Source: Cryobacterium frigoriphilum (GTDB lineage Bacteria > Actinomycetota > Actinomycetes > Actinomycetales > Microbacteriaceae). Taken from it: DNA of 64,000 nucleotides. A program made the translations under genes and the position numbers. Position 1 is the first letter of the stretch. Each line of letters starts with the position of its first letter. The stretch is from positions 155,712-219,711 of the forward strand of contig NZ_SOHE01000060.1 of assembly GCF_004403305.1 (NCBI RefSeq). Direction: 5' to 3'. Positions 53,121-61,936 of the stretch are shown one piece after another. Under the pieces are notes generated by a model. That model searched no databases. It saw nothing but the letters and a program-made list of their open reading frames with translations, and was not told where the DNA came from.

Positions 53121-55229
53121 TCAGCGCACCTCGATTGCGGCGCCCGAGGCGGCGCTCACCTCGTTCTCGGCGTTGATGCTCAGCGACACGGTCGCGCCCG
53201 CAAAGCGCAGGCCAGCGACGGTGAGCGGGGCGAGGCCCTCGGCGGCGGGGGAGACTCCGAGAACGCCGCCCGGGGCATCCGCCGCCAGGCCCAGAACGCT
53301 CGCCAGCACGGCCACCGCCGACGCCGCCGACCAGGCCTGCGGGCGGCAGGCCGCTGGGTAGGGGATGGGGTGTGGCAGGGTCGCGGCACTGTCACCGGAG
53401 TGCAGCTCCGGCATGCGGTAATCGAAGCCGGCCGCCGCCGCAAGTAGGCCGCTGATCAGGGTATTCGCCTCGCTTGTGAAGCCGTCGCTGGCGAGCCCGG
53501 TGATGGCGATCGCGGTGTCGTGGGTCCAGACGCTGCCGCCGTGGTAGCTGAGCGGCCAGTATCCGGTCGCCTCGGTGCTGAGGGTGCGCAGGCCGAAACC
53601 GCTGCTCATCTCGGGGGAGACGAGCCGGCGGGCGACCAGCGTGCGCTGCTCGGCGGTCAGCAAGCCCGTGCCGAGCAGGTGCCCGAGGTTGCTCGTGACC
53701 GTGTCGACCGGGCGTTTGGCCGCGTCGAGGGCGATCGCGGGGTACGCACCCTGCGGGGAGTCGACCCAGAAGGCCTCGGTGAACCGTTTCTGCAGAGCGG
53801 ATGCCCAGACTCGCCACTCATCGCCGCCGGGCGCGGCGCCGTCGATTCGGGCGAAGTGGTCGAGCAGGTCGGCGCCGTTCATGGCGGCCTCGAAGGCGTA
53901 GGCCTGCACCTCGCAGAGCGCGATCGGGCCCTCGGCGAGCGAACCGTCCTGCCACTGCACCGAATCGCCGGAGTCCTTCCAGCCCTGGTTCGAGAGGCCG
54001 TGACCGGTCTCGTCGGCGCAGTTCAGCGGCCGGTCTTCGAGCAGGCCGTCGCCGTCGGCGTCACCGAAGTCGCGCATCCAGCTGAGGGCGGCTTTCAGGT
54101 TCGGCAGCAGGGCGCGCACCTCGGTCTCGGGCAGGCCCCATTTCCAGGCGTCGTGCAGCAGGCAGACCCAGAGCGGGGTCGCGTCGACGGTGCCGTAATA
54201 GAGGGGTGGCAGGATGAGGCCCGCACCGTGGATTTCGAGGGTGTCGCGGCGCAGCTCGTGCATGATCTTGCCGGGCTGTTCGGCCGTGTCCGGCACGGTC
54301 GCCGTGCCCTGCAGGGCGGCGAGTACGCGCAGGGTGCCGCCGGCCAGTTCGGTGCCGAGGGGCAGCATCATGCGCGCCGCCCAGATCGAGTCCCGGCCGA
54401 ACAGCGTGAAGAACCACGGCGCTCCGGCGGCGAGAAAGACCTCGTCGGGGTGCGCGGTCGTGGTCAGGCGCAGCGCATCAAGGTCGGAGAGCGCGGTGCT
54501 GAGCCAGCGGTTGAGGCGGTCATCGGCGGTTTTCACGGCGGGCACGCTCCAGCTCGGGGCGCCCTCGACGCCGCGCACGACCGCGCGGGTGTCGGCGGCC
54601 TCGATCTGCCAGCCCACGCGTACCTCGCCGCGGGCCGGTACGGTGACCGCCCAGCTCAGGCGCAGCTCGCCGCCGGGCAGCTGGGTGAGGGTGCCCGATT
54701 CGATCGCGAGATTCACGGTCAGCGAGTCGCTGGCCCAGCTCGCCGCCCGGTCGCCGTTCAGCGTGACGGCGGGCATCGGAAGCGCCGGCAGGCCGCTCCT
54801 GATGTGGTCCATGGTGCTGAGGTCGGCGGCAAGGGTGACCGTGACAACGGTCTCGATCGGCTCGCGCAGGTTGCTCGAGACGACGATCGTGTCCGTCACC
54901 CCCGTGATCGTGGCCGTGCGGGTGTGCAGGGTGCGCACCCGCGGGTCGGGCCTGGCGTCGTCGAGGTGGCGTTGCAGGCTCACGAAGGTGATCGAGTCGG
55001 CGCCGTGCGGCACGGTCGCGATCAGTTCGCCGGCCTCGGCCCCGACCTGCACCGCGACGGATGCGACCAGTCGCGTATCAGAGAAGAAGCAGCCGTGAAT
55101 CGGCGAGGTCCCCATCGAGCCGTCGGCGGCCGACCAGGCCTGGGTCGGCGCCCGCAGCACGAGGGTCTCGGCGTGGATCAGCGGCTGGCGTGGGGCGGTG
55201 GGGGCTTCGGCGCTTGTTGCTGCGGTCAT
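53121..55229 (-). CDS. Amylo-alpha-1,6-glucosidase / glycogen debranching enzyme-like
   Basis: 702 residues. An N-terminal beta-rich GDE_N_bis domain (about 15-220, with GCFFSDTRLVAS) is followed by an (alpha/alpha)6 catalytic barrel with PWFFTLFGRDSIWAARMMLP, GLSNQGWKDSGDSVQWQDGS, TSNLGHLLGTGLL, GYWPLSYHGGSVWTHDTAI and PIPYPAACRPQAWSAAS. These are typical of actinobacterial debranching proteins. It likely hydrolyses alpha-1,6 branches in glycogen or related glucans. The ATG at 55229 starts the conserved part; the longer frame runs into satellite and repeat DNA and is rejected. Confidence 0.88.
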   Translation of the reverse strand: MTAATSAEAPTAPRQPLIHAETLVLRAPTQAWSAADGSMGTSPIHGCFFSDTRLVASVAVQVGAEAGELIATVPHGADSITFVSLQRHLDDARPDPRVRTLHTRTATITGVTDTIVVSSNLREPIETVVTVTLAADLSTMDHIRSGLPALPMPAVTLNGDRAASWASDSLTVNLAIESGTLTQLPGGELRLSWAVTVPARGEVRVGWQIEAADTRAVVRGVEGAPSWSVPAVKTADDRLNRWLSTALSDLDALRLTTTAHPDEVFLAAGAPWFFTLFGRDSIWAARMMLPLGTELAGGTLRVLAALQGTATVPDTAEQPGKIMHELRRDTLEIHGAGLILPPLYYGTVDATPLWVCLLHDAWKWGLPETEVRALLPNLKAALSWMRDFGDADGDGLLEDRPLNCADETGHGLSNQGWKDSGDSVQWQDGSLAEGPIALCEVQAYAFEAAMNGADLLDHFARIDGAAPGGDEWRVWASALQKRFTEAFWVDSPQGAYPAIALDAAKRPVDTVTSNLGHLLGTGLLTAEQRTLVARRLVSPEMSSGFGLRTLSTEATGYWPLSYHGGSVWTHDTAIAITGLASDGFTSEANTLISGLLAAAAGFDYRMPELHSGDSAATLPHPIPYPAACRPQAWSAASAVAVLASVLGLAADAPGGVLGVSPAAEGLAPLTVAGLRFAGATVSLSINAENEVSAASGAAIEVR

Positions 55230-55361
55230 GGGTCGGCCCCGACTCCTCGTTGGTCGGTGACGGAACCGACGGCTGTGACGATCCCGGTCGCCGCGATGCT
55301 CTTCCTCTTCCAGAAGCGCATCATGAACACTACCGTGGCGGCGAAAAGAGTAGCCGGTGTC

Positions 55362-55533
55362 CCGACCTCCGACCTCCGACCTCCCGACCTCCCGGGCCGC
55401 GGCAACCGCTGCCCGCGACACCTGCTCCCCGAGTCCTGAGCAGCGAAAAGCACATTTAACACGTGCCGTGACGTGCTGCGCCTTGCCTTGCCTTGACTTG
55501 CTGTGCTGTGACGTGCTGTGCTGTGCTGTGCTG
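55362..55533. repeat. Simple-sequence tracts upstream of the debranching gene
   Basis: About four CGACCTC-type units at 55362-55391, then a 70-base tract at 55461-55533 made of TGCTG, TGCCT and TGACGTGCTG words. No gene is credible in the 655-base gap 55230-55884. Confidence 0.75.
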
Positions 55534-55619
55534 CGAGCGGATTCCGCGGCTCCCGCGCGCGCGGCTCCCGGCCCTGAAGTGCTGCGCCCGAAAGCTGCTT
55601 CTGCGCCGGAAACGCGCGG

Positions 55620-55800
55620 CAGGCTTGGCCCATGCGCCCACAAGCTGCACGTGCGCCCGCGATGACGGGCGCACGTGCAGTTTCTGGGCGCACGACCGTG
55701 GTGGCCTGCAGAAAAGCGGTGCATGTGCAGCTGTGGGCGCTCAACCGGGTGCAGCACCCAGGCGCAACTGCAGGTTGTGGGCGCATCAGCGCAGAGGCTC
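55620..55800. repeat. Intergenic repeat locus 3
   Basis: A near-perfect palindrome of about 60 bp spans 55633-55692, with its core at 55652-55673 and only a few mismatches between arms. Half-units follow (GTGCAGCTGTGGGCGC and CTGCAGGTTGTGGGCGCA) to about 55790. Bases 55800-55884 show nothing clear. Confidence 0.8.
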
Positions 55801-55884
55801 GCGGGTCGAGGGCGTGCCTCCAGCCTCCGGGCGACGAGCGAGCCTCTGCGAGCCGCTGCGACCGGCCTGCCGCCGAGGGCAGCA

Positions 55885-56868
55885 TCACAGCCAGTCGCGA
55901 CGGATGATGCGTGTCGCCCGGACGGGAACGAGTCCGGCCTGTGTCAGCAGTCGAAGCAACCGGGTCGGATCGACGAGGTCGTCCCAGGTCGCCCGGACGA
56001 CCAGATACCCGAGCGCGCGCAGCCGGTCCTCGCGCAGCTTCTCGATGACCACGATCTGATCGGACGAGAGCCCGCCGCGGAATCGCGCGTCCAGGTACTT
56101 AATCTTGCCGTCGAATTCGAGGATCACCTTCGCGAGCTGCCACGTGAAATCGGCGAACCCGATCAAGCCGTCGGCATCGCGGAGTCCTGCCTGTAGCTCC
56201 GGTTCGGCAAAGCCCAGCTCGGCGATAATGATGCGGCACAGGGATTCCCCGACCGATTCGGATAACGGCGTGCTCGCGTCGAGCACGGCCAGAACGCGCT
56301 TCAGGCCGCGGAACGGCGACATCCGCTCGATCAGTTCGCGCACGTCCTCGTTGGTGGTGAGAAACTGCCGGGTGCGTCGATCTGCGTGCAGGGCGGCATC
56401 CGTTGCGATGACAGCGACGTCGAAGGGAGCGCTCGCCGCAAGATCGATGACCGTGCGCGCCGGGGACGTCATGGTCAGGGTGCCGATCGTGGTGACGGGC
56501 ACGTCCCGGAGCCCGATGGTGTGGCAGTTGAGCACGGTCGTCGATCGGCCGCCGGTCGCGCATTCTTTGAGCACATGTGCTCGGTCCGGCCAGCGGCCGA
56601 GCACCGGCAGCCCGATCAGGGCCGCCGCAGTCTGGTGTGAAAAGACCAGCCCCGGTCCGGCCAGCCGTTCGGCGATCGTGGCCAGCAGACGGTGGCGATC
56701 GGCGTTGCCGAGGGGAGCCCAGAGTTCGCGGTCGAGATAGACACCCTGCTTGAGACGCACCAAGGTGCCACGCTTCACGGCCCGGCTCAGGCGAGTGTCA
56801 TCGCGCCCGATAGCGACGGAGTCGCAGGTGAGAATCAGGGACTGACGGGCGAGCTCAAGAGGGTCCAT
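55885..56868 (-). CDS. AbiEi-like antitoxin-domain protein with Vsr/DUF559-type nuclease-like C-terminus
   Basis: 327 residues. The N-terminal winged-helix part reads DDTRLSRAVKRGTLVRLKQGVYL, and FSHQTAAALIGLP is the AbiEi-like middle domain. TSPARTVIDLAAS is also typical. The C-terminal 110 residues contain GFADFTWQ, ILEFDGKIKY and EKLREDRLRALGYLVVRATW, which match the very-short-patch-repair/DUF559 endonuclease fold with D...E-x-K-like residues. No AbiEii toxin partner lies next to it. The ATG at 56868 is preferred because a longer frame would enter the IS. IS110 sits directly upstream. Confidence 0.8.
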   Translation of the reverse strand: MDPLELARQSLILTCDSVAIGRDDTRLSRAVKRGTLVRLKQGVYLDRELWAPLGNADRHRLLATIAERLAGPGLVFSHQTAAALIGLPVLGRWPDRAHVLKECATGGRSTTVLNCHTIGLRDVPVTTIGTLTMTSPARTVIDLAASAPFDVAVIATDAALHADRRTRQFLTTNEDVRELIERMSPFRGLKRVLAVLDASTPLSESVGESLCRIIIAELGFAEPELQAGLRDADGLIGFADFTWQLAKVILEFDGKIKYLDARFRGGLSSDQIVVIEKLREDRLRALGYLVVRATWDDLVDPTRLLRLLTQAGLVPVRATRIIRRDWL

Positions 56869-56972
56869 GGCGGACAGAGTGGCAGAGGATGCAGATTCCT
56901 GCCCGGCATGCGGATCATCTGTGCACAACTCGTGCGTGGTGGGGCCTGTGGGGGGTGCCCCTATGTGTTTCG

Positions 56973-58190
56973 TCAAGTCGTGAGTGGTGTTCTGATTTCG
57001 GAGAGGGTGCCGTCACGGAGCATGGCGTAGAGCACGTCGCAGCGTCGGCGGGCCAAGGCGATGAGGGCTTGGTTGTGACGTTTGCCTTGGGCGATTTTGC
57101 GGTCGTAGTAGTTGCGTGAGACGGGGTCGCTGAGAGCTGCGAAAGCGGAGAGGAACAGGGTTCGTTTGAGGACCTTGTTGCCGCGCCTCGAGGGGTGCTC
57201 GCCACGGATCGATGATCCGGAACGCCGGGTCACCGGTGCCAGGCCGGCGTAGGAGGCGAGGTGGCCGGCGGTCGCGAAGTCCTTGCCGCTGATCTCGGTG
57301 ATGACGCGGGCGGCGGTCCTGACGCCGACGCCGGGCATGCTCCTGATGATCGGTTCCAGCGGGTTGGCCGCGACGAGTTCAGCGACCTCGACGGCGATCT
57401 CGGCGCGTTGGCGACGGAGAGTCCCCAGCTGTTCGGCGAGGCGCGGCAGCACCGCTCGGGTCGCGTGGGTGCCGCCGACGACGACGGTCTGCTCGGACAG
57501 GGCTTGGAAGATTTCCTCGGCTAGGCGTCGGCCCATTCGTGGGGCGAGCTTGACGAGGCGGTTACCGAGCCGGGCTTTGCCGAGGGCTTTCAGCGCGGTC
57601 GGGGTCGGGTATTTCTGAAGGAGGTCCAGGACGGCGGGGTGGTCGAGGTGCGGGCCCAGAACCCGCTCCAACGCTGGGTGGATCTGCATCAGCAAGCCCC
57701 GGATCCGGTTGCTGGTCGCGGTCATCTGCCCGACGATGTCATCGTCGAAACCACAGAGCATCGACAGCTCCGCGACCTGCTCGTCTTCGAGCCGGATCGG
57801 CCGCAACGCGTGCGGGAGGGTGCGGGCGGCTTCGGCGATGATCGCCGCGTCGCGGGCATCCGTCTTCGCTTCGCCGGCGTGTAGGTCGGCGATGCGCCGC
57901 ATCGCGAGGCCGGGCAGGTAGCCCACGAGGATGCCTTCGGCATACGCGACGGCGACGGGCAGTGCGCCGACGGTTTCGGGCTGGTCGACGACCAGGAGCA
58001 CGGTGCCGCGGGCCTTGAGCTTCTGGATCACGGCCCGCAATTTGGCCTCATCATTGGGGAGCGCTTTGTCGTAAAGCCGTTTCCCGGAACGGTCGAGCGC
58101 GACCGCGTGATGTTCGCTTTTTCCAACGTCAACACCTATGAACACGTCAACGCTGTCGTAATTCTCAATCATGAGTTTCCCGTCAGCCAT
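56973..58190 (-). CDS. IS110-family transposase (DEDD recombinase)
   Basis: About 405 residues. The N-terminal RuvC-like DEDD domain begins VFIGVDVGKSEHHAVALD and continues with VVDQPETVGALPVAVA and EAKTDARDAAIIAEAA. The C-terminal Transposase_20 domain has SMPGVGVRTAARVITEI, HLASYAGLAPVTRRSGSS and GNKVLKRTLFLSAF, including the catalytic serine region. Start candidates are ATG 58190, ATG 58172 and an upstream TTG at 58220; 58190 is chosen by length. The frame is intact, so the element may be active. Confidence 0.93.
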   Translation of the reverse strand: MADGKLMIENYDSVDVFIGVDVGKSEHHAVALDRSGKRLYDKALPNDEAKLRAVIQKLKARGTVLLVVDQPETVGALPVAVAYAEGILVGYLPGLAMRRIADLHAGEAKTDARDAAIIAEAARTLPHALRPIRLEDEQVAELSMLCGFDDDIVGQMTATSNRIRGLLMQIHPALERVLGPHLDHPAVLDLLQKYPTPTALKALGKARLGNRLVKLAPRMGRRLAEEIFQALSEQTVVVGGTHATRAVLPRLAEQLGTLRRQRAEIAVEVAELVAANPLEPIIRSMPGVGVRTAARVITEISGKDFATAGHLASYAGLAPVTRRSGSSIRGEHPSRRGNKVLKRTLFLSAFAALSDPVSRNYYDRKIAQGKRHNQALIALARRRCDVLYAMLRDGTLSEIRTPLTT

Positions 58191-58199
58191 GCGGATCGG

Positions 58200-58400
58200 T
58201 TGGCCTGTCCACGGCATCAAGTCTCGGCATCCACGTTACGTTCGGCCAGGAAACCAGTTCCAGTCGAGCCCCTATTAGCGATCACCCAATACCAGTCAGG
58301 CCCGGTGACAACACCCCCCGGATCATTAACGACTGGGGGCAACAACCATGCCGGGCCTAACAGGCCAACACCCTTCAGAAGCAAAGCTCCAAGGGCTACT
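58200..58400 (-). ncRNA. Candidate IS110 bridge RNA
   Basis: The non-coding DNA upstream of the transposase folds on the minus strand. From the 5' side there is a small hairpin (58371-58395, stem CCCTT/AAGGG). Next comes a 61-nt element (58298-58358) with outer stem AGGCCCGG/CCGGGCCT and an inner C5/G5 stem. A two-sided internal loop lies between the two stems (58306-58313 and 58340-58350). Known IS110 bridge RNAs carry guide bases in such internal loops. A second (donor) loop was not resolved. Ends are approximate. Confidence 0.45.
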
Positions 58401-58469
58401 TACAAGGTAACGGGGGGGATCGTTCAGGGGCGACGGGCGCCCCCGGGCTCGTGCACCCGGATCCTGCAC

Positions 58470-58650
58470 TGCGTGGGTCTCGTGCGCCCGATAACTGCTC
58501 GTGCGCCCGCGATTACAGGCGCAGGTGCAGGTCTTGGGCGCCTGACAGTGACGGCCTGCGGGTTATCGGCGCACGTGCAGCTTCCGGGCGCTCGAGTGCC
58601 TGCGCCTTCGCGGCGCACGTGCAGCTTCCGCCGGCACGGCACCTTCTGGC
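58470..58650. repeat. Intergenic repeat locus 4
   Basis: Core at 58502-58523 flanked by GTGCGCCCGATAACTGCTC on the left and GTGCAGGTCTTGGGCGCC on the right. Further half-units follow on the right (GTGCAGCTTCCGGGCGCT and GTGCAGCTTCCGCCGGCA). It begins within about 60 bases of the IS110 left side. No gene in 58191-58737 outside the candidate RNA. Confidence 0.8.
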
Positions 58651-58737
58651 CGCATCGCCCCACATGCCCGGCCTGATCCGCAGTGCCGAAGTGGCGCATC
58701 CGTAGCGCCCTGGCCGGTGCGGAGGCCGTGAGCCGAG

Positions 58738-59433
58738 CTAGAAGAGACGGGTCGCGGTGTCGTCGACCCCGCGCATGGCATCGTAGTCGAGCAGCAGGCA
58801 GCGGATGCCGCGATCCTCGGCCAGCTTGCGGGCCTGCGGTTTGATGGTCTGCGCGGCGAAGACACCCCTGACCGGGGCGATGTGCGGGTCGCGGTTCATG
58901 AGCTCGAGGTAGCGGGTGAGCTGCTCGACACCATCGATGTCGCCGTTGCGCTTGAGCTCGATGGCCACGCTGGCACCGTTTTCATCCTGGGCGAGAATGT
59001 CGACCGGCCCGATCGCGGTCATGTATTCGCGTTTCACGAAGCTGAAGCCGTCGCCCAGCAGGTGGATCTGTTCGGCCAGCAGCTTCTGCAGGTGCGACTC
59101 GGCTCCGTCCTTGATCAGCCCGGGGTCGATGCCGAGCTCGTGCGCGGAGTCGTGGAAGACCTCGAAGATGCTCACCACGAGTTGATCGAGGGTTTTCAGG
59201 TGGGTGACGGTCCAGAGGGCGGTGATGCCGGCATCCGTCTGCTCGCTGTCGGGCTCGCTGAGCGAGATGCTGCAGGGCGGGCTCATCCAGTTGAGCGGCT
59301 TGTAGGAGCCGCCATCGGAGTGCACGAGCAGGCTGCCATCGGCCTTGATCATCAGCAGGCGGGTGGCCAGCGGCAGGTGCGCGCTGAGGCGTCCGGCGTA
59401 GTCAACGGAACATTCGGCTATTACAAGGCGCAC
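58738..59433 (-). CDS. nucS: Mismatch-specific endonuclease NucS (EndoMS)
   Basis: A 231-residue enzyme cutting both strands at G-T, G-G and T-T mismatches; it replaces MutS/MutL in most actinobacteria. The N-terminal dimerisation/DNA-binding domain runs to about residue 110 ([13 protein letters not shown]). The PD-(D/E)XK catalytic part has [21 protein letters not shown], with aspartate and E-x-K. The last residues TRLF fit the beta-clamp-binding tail known for NucS. GTG start. Two lipoprotein genes lie upstream on the same strand, the nearer ending 35 bases before it. Confidence 0.94.
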   Translation of the reverse strand: MRLVIAECSVDYAGRLSAHLPLATRLLMIKADGSLLVHSDGGSYKPLNWMSPPCSISLSEPDSEQTDAGITALWTVTHLKTLDQLVVSIFEVFHDSAHELGIDPGLIKDGAESHLQKLLAEQIHLLGDGFSFVKREYMTAIGPVDILAQDENGASVAIELKRNGDIDGVEQLTRYLELMNRDPHIAPVRGVFAAQTIKPQARKLAEDRGIRCLLLDYDAMRGVDDTATRLF

Positions 59434-59468
59434 TCGAGCAGCCTAATCGTTCAGCAGCCTGAGGTCGC

Positions 59469-60020
59469 TCATTCGCTTCTCATCTCGGCCAAGGTCACGA
59501 CCGTGGCGGGTGTTCCCGGCAGTGTGATGTCGATGAGGTCGTCAGGGCAGGTCGCCTGCTCGATGGAGGCGCTCCGCGGTTGTGAGGGGGTGCCCAGCTG
59601 GCGCACGCAGAGATAGACAATTTCGGCGTCCTCCCCGGTCCAGTCCGAGGTCACTCCCCGGGCAGAAACCAACACATCCGCATACAGCTGATCGTTGTCG
59701 GCCCCCGTGGCGTACAGTGCTACCCCGGTTCGGTTGAAATCGCTGCGCAGAACATCGTCACGCGTTTCGGCCGTGAGCAGGGCCGTACCGAACCCTGTCT
59801 CGCCCGCTCGAATCGCCGCCAGTGCCGAGTCCCGGTCGACGAAATCGGCGAGCACCGCCTCGAAATATGATTCAGCGTAGGGCAGCATCGTGCGGGCCTC
59901 GGTGACCGCGAGCGAGCGCGTGCTGGAGGCGAACTGAACGCATCCGGTCAGCGCGAGCGTGACCGTGACGGCGACGGCGACGGCCGCGAAGCGTGTCGCC
60001 GGCTCGGGCACAGTCACCAC
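59469..60020 (-). CDS. Secreted lipoprotein, unknown
   Basis: 183 residues with a hydrophobic signal and lipobox LTGC at C27. The mature part is helical and acidic, with two cysteines (VYLCVRQLG and EQATCPDD) that may bridge. No family recognised. GTG start with GAGAAG upstream. It overlaps the end of the preceding lipoprotein gene by seven bases. Confidence 0.7.
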   Translation of the reverse strand: MVTVPEPATRFAAVAVAVTVTLALTGCVQFASSTRSLAVTEARTMLPYAESYFEAVLADFVDRDSALAAIRAGETGFGTALLTAETRDDVLRSDFNRTGVALYATGADNDQLYADVLVSARGVTSDWTGEDAEIVYLCVRQLGTPSQPRSASIEQATCPDDLIDITLPGTPATVVTLAEMRSE

Positions 60021-60439
60021 GGCTTCTCGGAGGTGTTGGGAATCACCACAACGCCGACACCGATGATGGTGTGGCAGTCGAAGCCGCCGGCGCCATCGAG
60101 GCGCTCGAGCTGCCAGTACGCCCGCCCGAAGCGGTCGCAGATGAGGCCGCCCACGTCGCCATCGACGGTCGTATAGCGGATGTTGCCCTCGGCATCCGTT
60201 TCGACCGGCCCCATCGCGCCCTCGGCGGGCCCGGTGTCGACGATCGGGTCGGGTGTCGGCTCAAGTGTCGGCTCTGGTGTCGGCTCTGGTGTCGGCGTGG
60301 GCTCGACGGTCGCGCTGGGCGACGACACCGCCGGTTCGTCGGCGAAGGTACAGCCAGTGAGGAGTATCCCGGCGATGATCGCCAGACCACCGAGCTTCAA
60401 CAGTCCGAACGGCATTGGGCGGAGAACAGAGTGGAGCAT
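60014..60439 (-). CDS. Secreted lipoprotein with Pro-Thr-Glu linker, unknown
   Basis: 141 residues. Signal with lipobox LTGC at C30, then a repetitive spacer of PTPEPTPEP-type units produced by a tandem DNA repeat (about 60240-60305). A small domain of about 65 residues follows, containing RYTTVDGDVGGLICDRFGRAYWQLERLDG and two cysteines. The ATG at 60439 is set by the signal peptide. Function unknown; translated together with the overlapping lipoprotein gene. Confidence 0.72.
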   Translation of the reverse strand: MLHSVLRPMPFGLLKLGGLAIIAGILLTGCTFADEPAVSSPSATVEPTPTPEPTPEPTLEPTPDPIVDTGPAEGAMGPVETDAEGNIRYTTVDGDVGGLICDRFGRAYWQLERLDGAGGFDCHTIIGVGVVVIPNTSEKPW

Positions 60440-60539
60440 CGGGACTTTCGTGGCATTGTTCGTGCGCAGACAGTGACTCCATGCTGGCCCTGCACGGCGT
60501 GTGACGCCAATCGGCTCTTCGGAGGCCGTCGCCCGCCGT

Positions 60540-60650
60540 CCCGGGCGTCGCGGCACTCGTTGCGCATGCAGGCACGTGTTGGAAGGAGTGCCGTCTTGCC
60601 GGATGAGTGCCGCGGCGGGGCGTGACCGCGCGGAGGAGTGCCGCGAGGGG
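60540..60650. repeat. GAGTGCCG repeat family, copy 2
   Basis: Contains GGCACGTGTTG followed by GAAGGAGTGCCG (60571-60593), the inverted CGTCGCGGCACTCGTTG block (60546-60562) and further GAGTGCCGCG words at about 60605 and 60636. It fills most of the 222-base gap between the lipoprotein and MFS genes. The first two blocks match 18926-18978. Confidence 0.7.
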
Positions 60651-60661
60651 GTGGAGGCCGG

Positions 60662-61903
60662 TTACGGCGTCTGCTGCGGCTGCGGCGCCTCGACGGGTTT
60701 GCGCGCGGCCGGCGCCGCGAAGCCGGCGAGCACCATGAGAGCCAGGATCACGAGCAGGGCGTTCAGGATGCCCCAGGCCTCGCCGAGCAGGCCGAGCACC
60801 GGCGGCCCCACGAGAAAGGCGAAGTATCCGATCATGGCGACCGCGCTGACCCGAGCTGCGGCGTGTGTGGTGTCGTCGGCGGCGGCCGACATGCCCACCG
60901 GAAATCCGAGCGATGCGCCGAGGCCCCACAGCACGGTGCCCACAAAGACCAGCCAGACGGTCGGCGCCAGAATGAAGAGCAACAGGCCCACGATGCCGGT
61001 CACGGCGCAGGCGCGCAGCACGGGCACCCGGCCGAAGCGGTCGAGCAGTGGCCCGCCGAGCACCCGGCCCACGGTCATCGCGGCAACGAAGACCCCGAAG
61101 ACGATCGCGGCCAGGGTGTTGCTGAGGCCGTGGCCGTCGACCGCGGCGAGGGCCAGCCAGTCGTTGGCTGAGCCCTCGGCGAAGGTCATGCCGAGCACGA
61201 TCACCCCGATCAGCAGCAGTTTCATGTCGCGCCAGACGCTGAGGTTCTCGCGCAGGCGATCGCGCCAGCCGGTGACCGGCTTGGCCACCGCGATCGCGCC
61301 GGTGTGGGCGGGGCCCTCGTCGCCGAGCTCGGCAATCACCGGAATGAAGCGCACCGCCACGAGCACGGTGCCGAAGACGAGTACCGCCATGATCACGAGG
61401 TGAGCGAGCACCGAGAGTTCGACGAAGGATGCCCCGGCACCGAGCAGCGCACCGACCACCGTTCCGAGACTGAAGCAGGCGTGCATGAGCGGCATCAGGG
61501 TCTTGCCGATCGCGCGTTCCGCGGCGGCGCCCTCGACGTTCATGATCACGTCGACGGATCCGGTGCCGAGGCCGAACAGTGCGAGACCCACGATCACGAC
61601 AGCGGCGGCCGGCAGCACGCCCGTGCCGATCCCCACCACGACGAGGCCGAGGGCCGCCGCCCCGATGCCGAGCACCATGGCGCGCCGGGCGCCGAAGCGG
61701 GCGAGCATCGGCGTAGCGATCACGAGGCCGAGCACCGAACCGCCCGAGAGCCCGAAGATGACGATGCCCACGTCGGCGGTCGACAGGTCGAGGCTGTCGC
61801 GCACCGCGGGAACCCGCGACACCCAACTCGCCAGTCCGAGGCCGCTCAGAAAGAAGATCGCAAAGACGGCGTTGCGCCAGGCTCGAAGGGTTGCGGCAGA
61901 CAT
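60662..61903 (-). CDS. MFS transporter (YbjJ-like)
   Basis: A 413-residue major-facilitator protein with 12 hydrophobic segments. The loop 2-3 motif appears as TPMLARFGARRAMVLG, and loop 8-9 as GGPLLDRFGRVPVLRAC. The start FFLSGLGLASWVSRVPAVRDSLDL resembles the YbjJ/inner-membrane group of drug or metabolite exporters. ATG 61903 is used; GTG 61906 just before it is also possible. The 170-base gap to the divergent iron-binding gene holds a long hairpin and the iron box. Confidence 0.85.
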   Translation of the reverse strand: MSAATLRAWRNAVFAIFFLSGLGLASWVSRVPAVRDSLDLSTADVGIVIFGLSGGSVLGLVIATPMLARFGARRAMVLGIGAAALGLVVVGIGTGVLPAAAVVIVGLALFGLGTGSVDVIMNVEGAAAERAIGKTLMPLMHACFSLGTVVGALLGAGASFVELSVLAHLVIMAVLVFGTVLVAVRFIPVIAELGDEGPAHTGAIAVAKPVTGWRDRLRENLSVWRDMKLLLIGVIVLGMTFAEGSANDWLALAAVDGHGLSNTLAAIVFGVFVAAMTVGRVLGGPLLDRFGRVPVLRACAVTGIVGLLLFILAPTVWLVFVGTVLWGLGASLGFPVGMSAAADDTTHAAARVSAVAMIGYFAFLVGPPVLGLLGEAWGILNALLVILALMVLAGFAAPAARKPVEAPQPQQTP

Positions 61904-61936
61904 CACTTAAGCGTACGCCCGCCCCACCCCGCGAGT

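Larger units (their letters stand above)
56950..58420 (-). mobile_element. IS110-family insertion sequence (ends approximate)
   Basis: One transposase gene plus about 200 bases of structured non-coding DNA at its 5' side, total about 1.45 kb, as usual for IS110. No terminal inverted repeats or target duplications are apparent, which is normal for the family, so the exact ends are not fixed. It separates the AbiEi-like gene from repeat locus 4. Confidence 0.8.
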
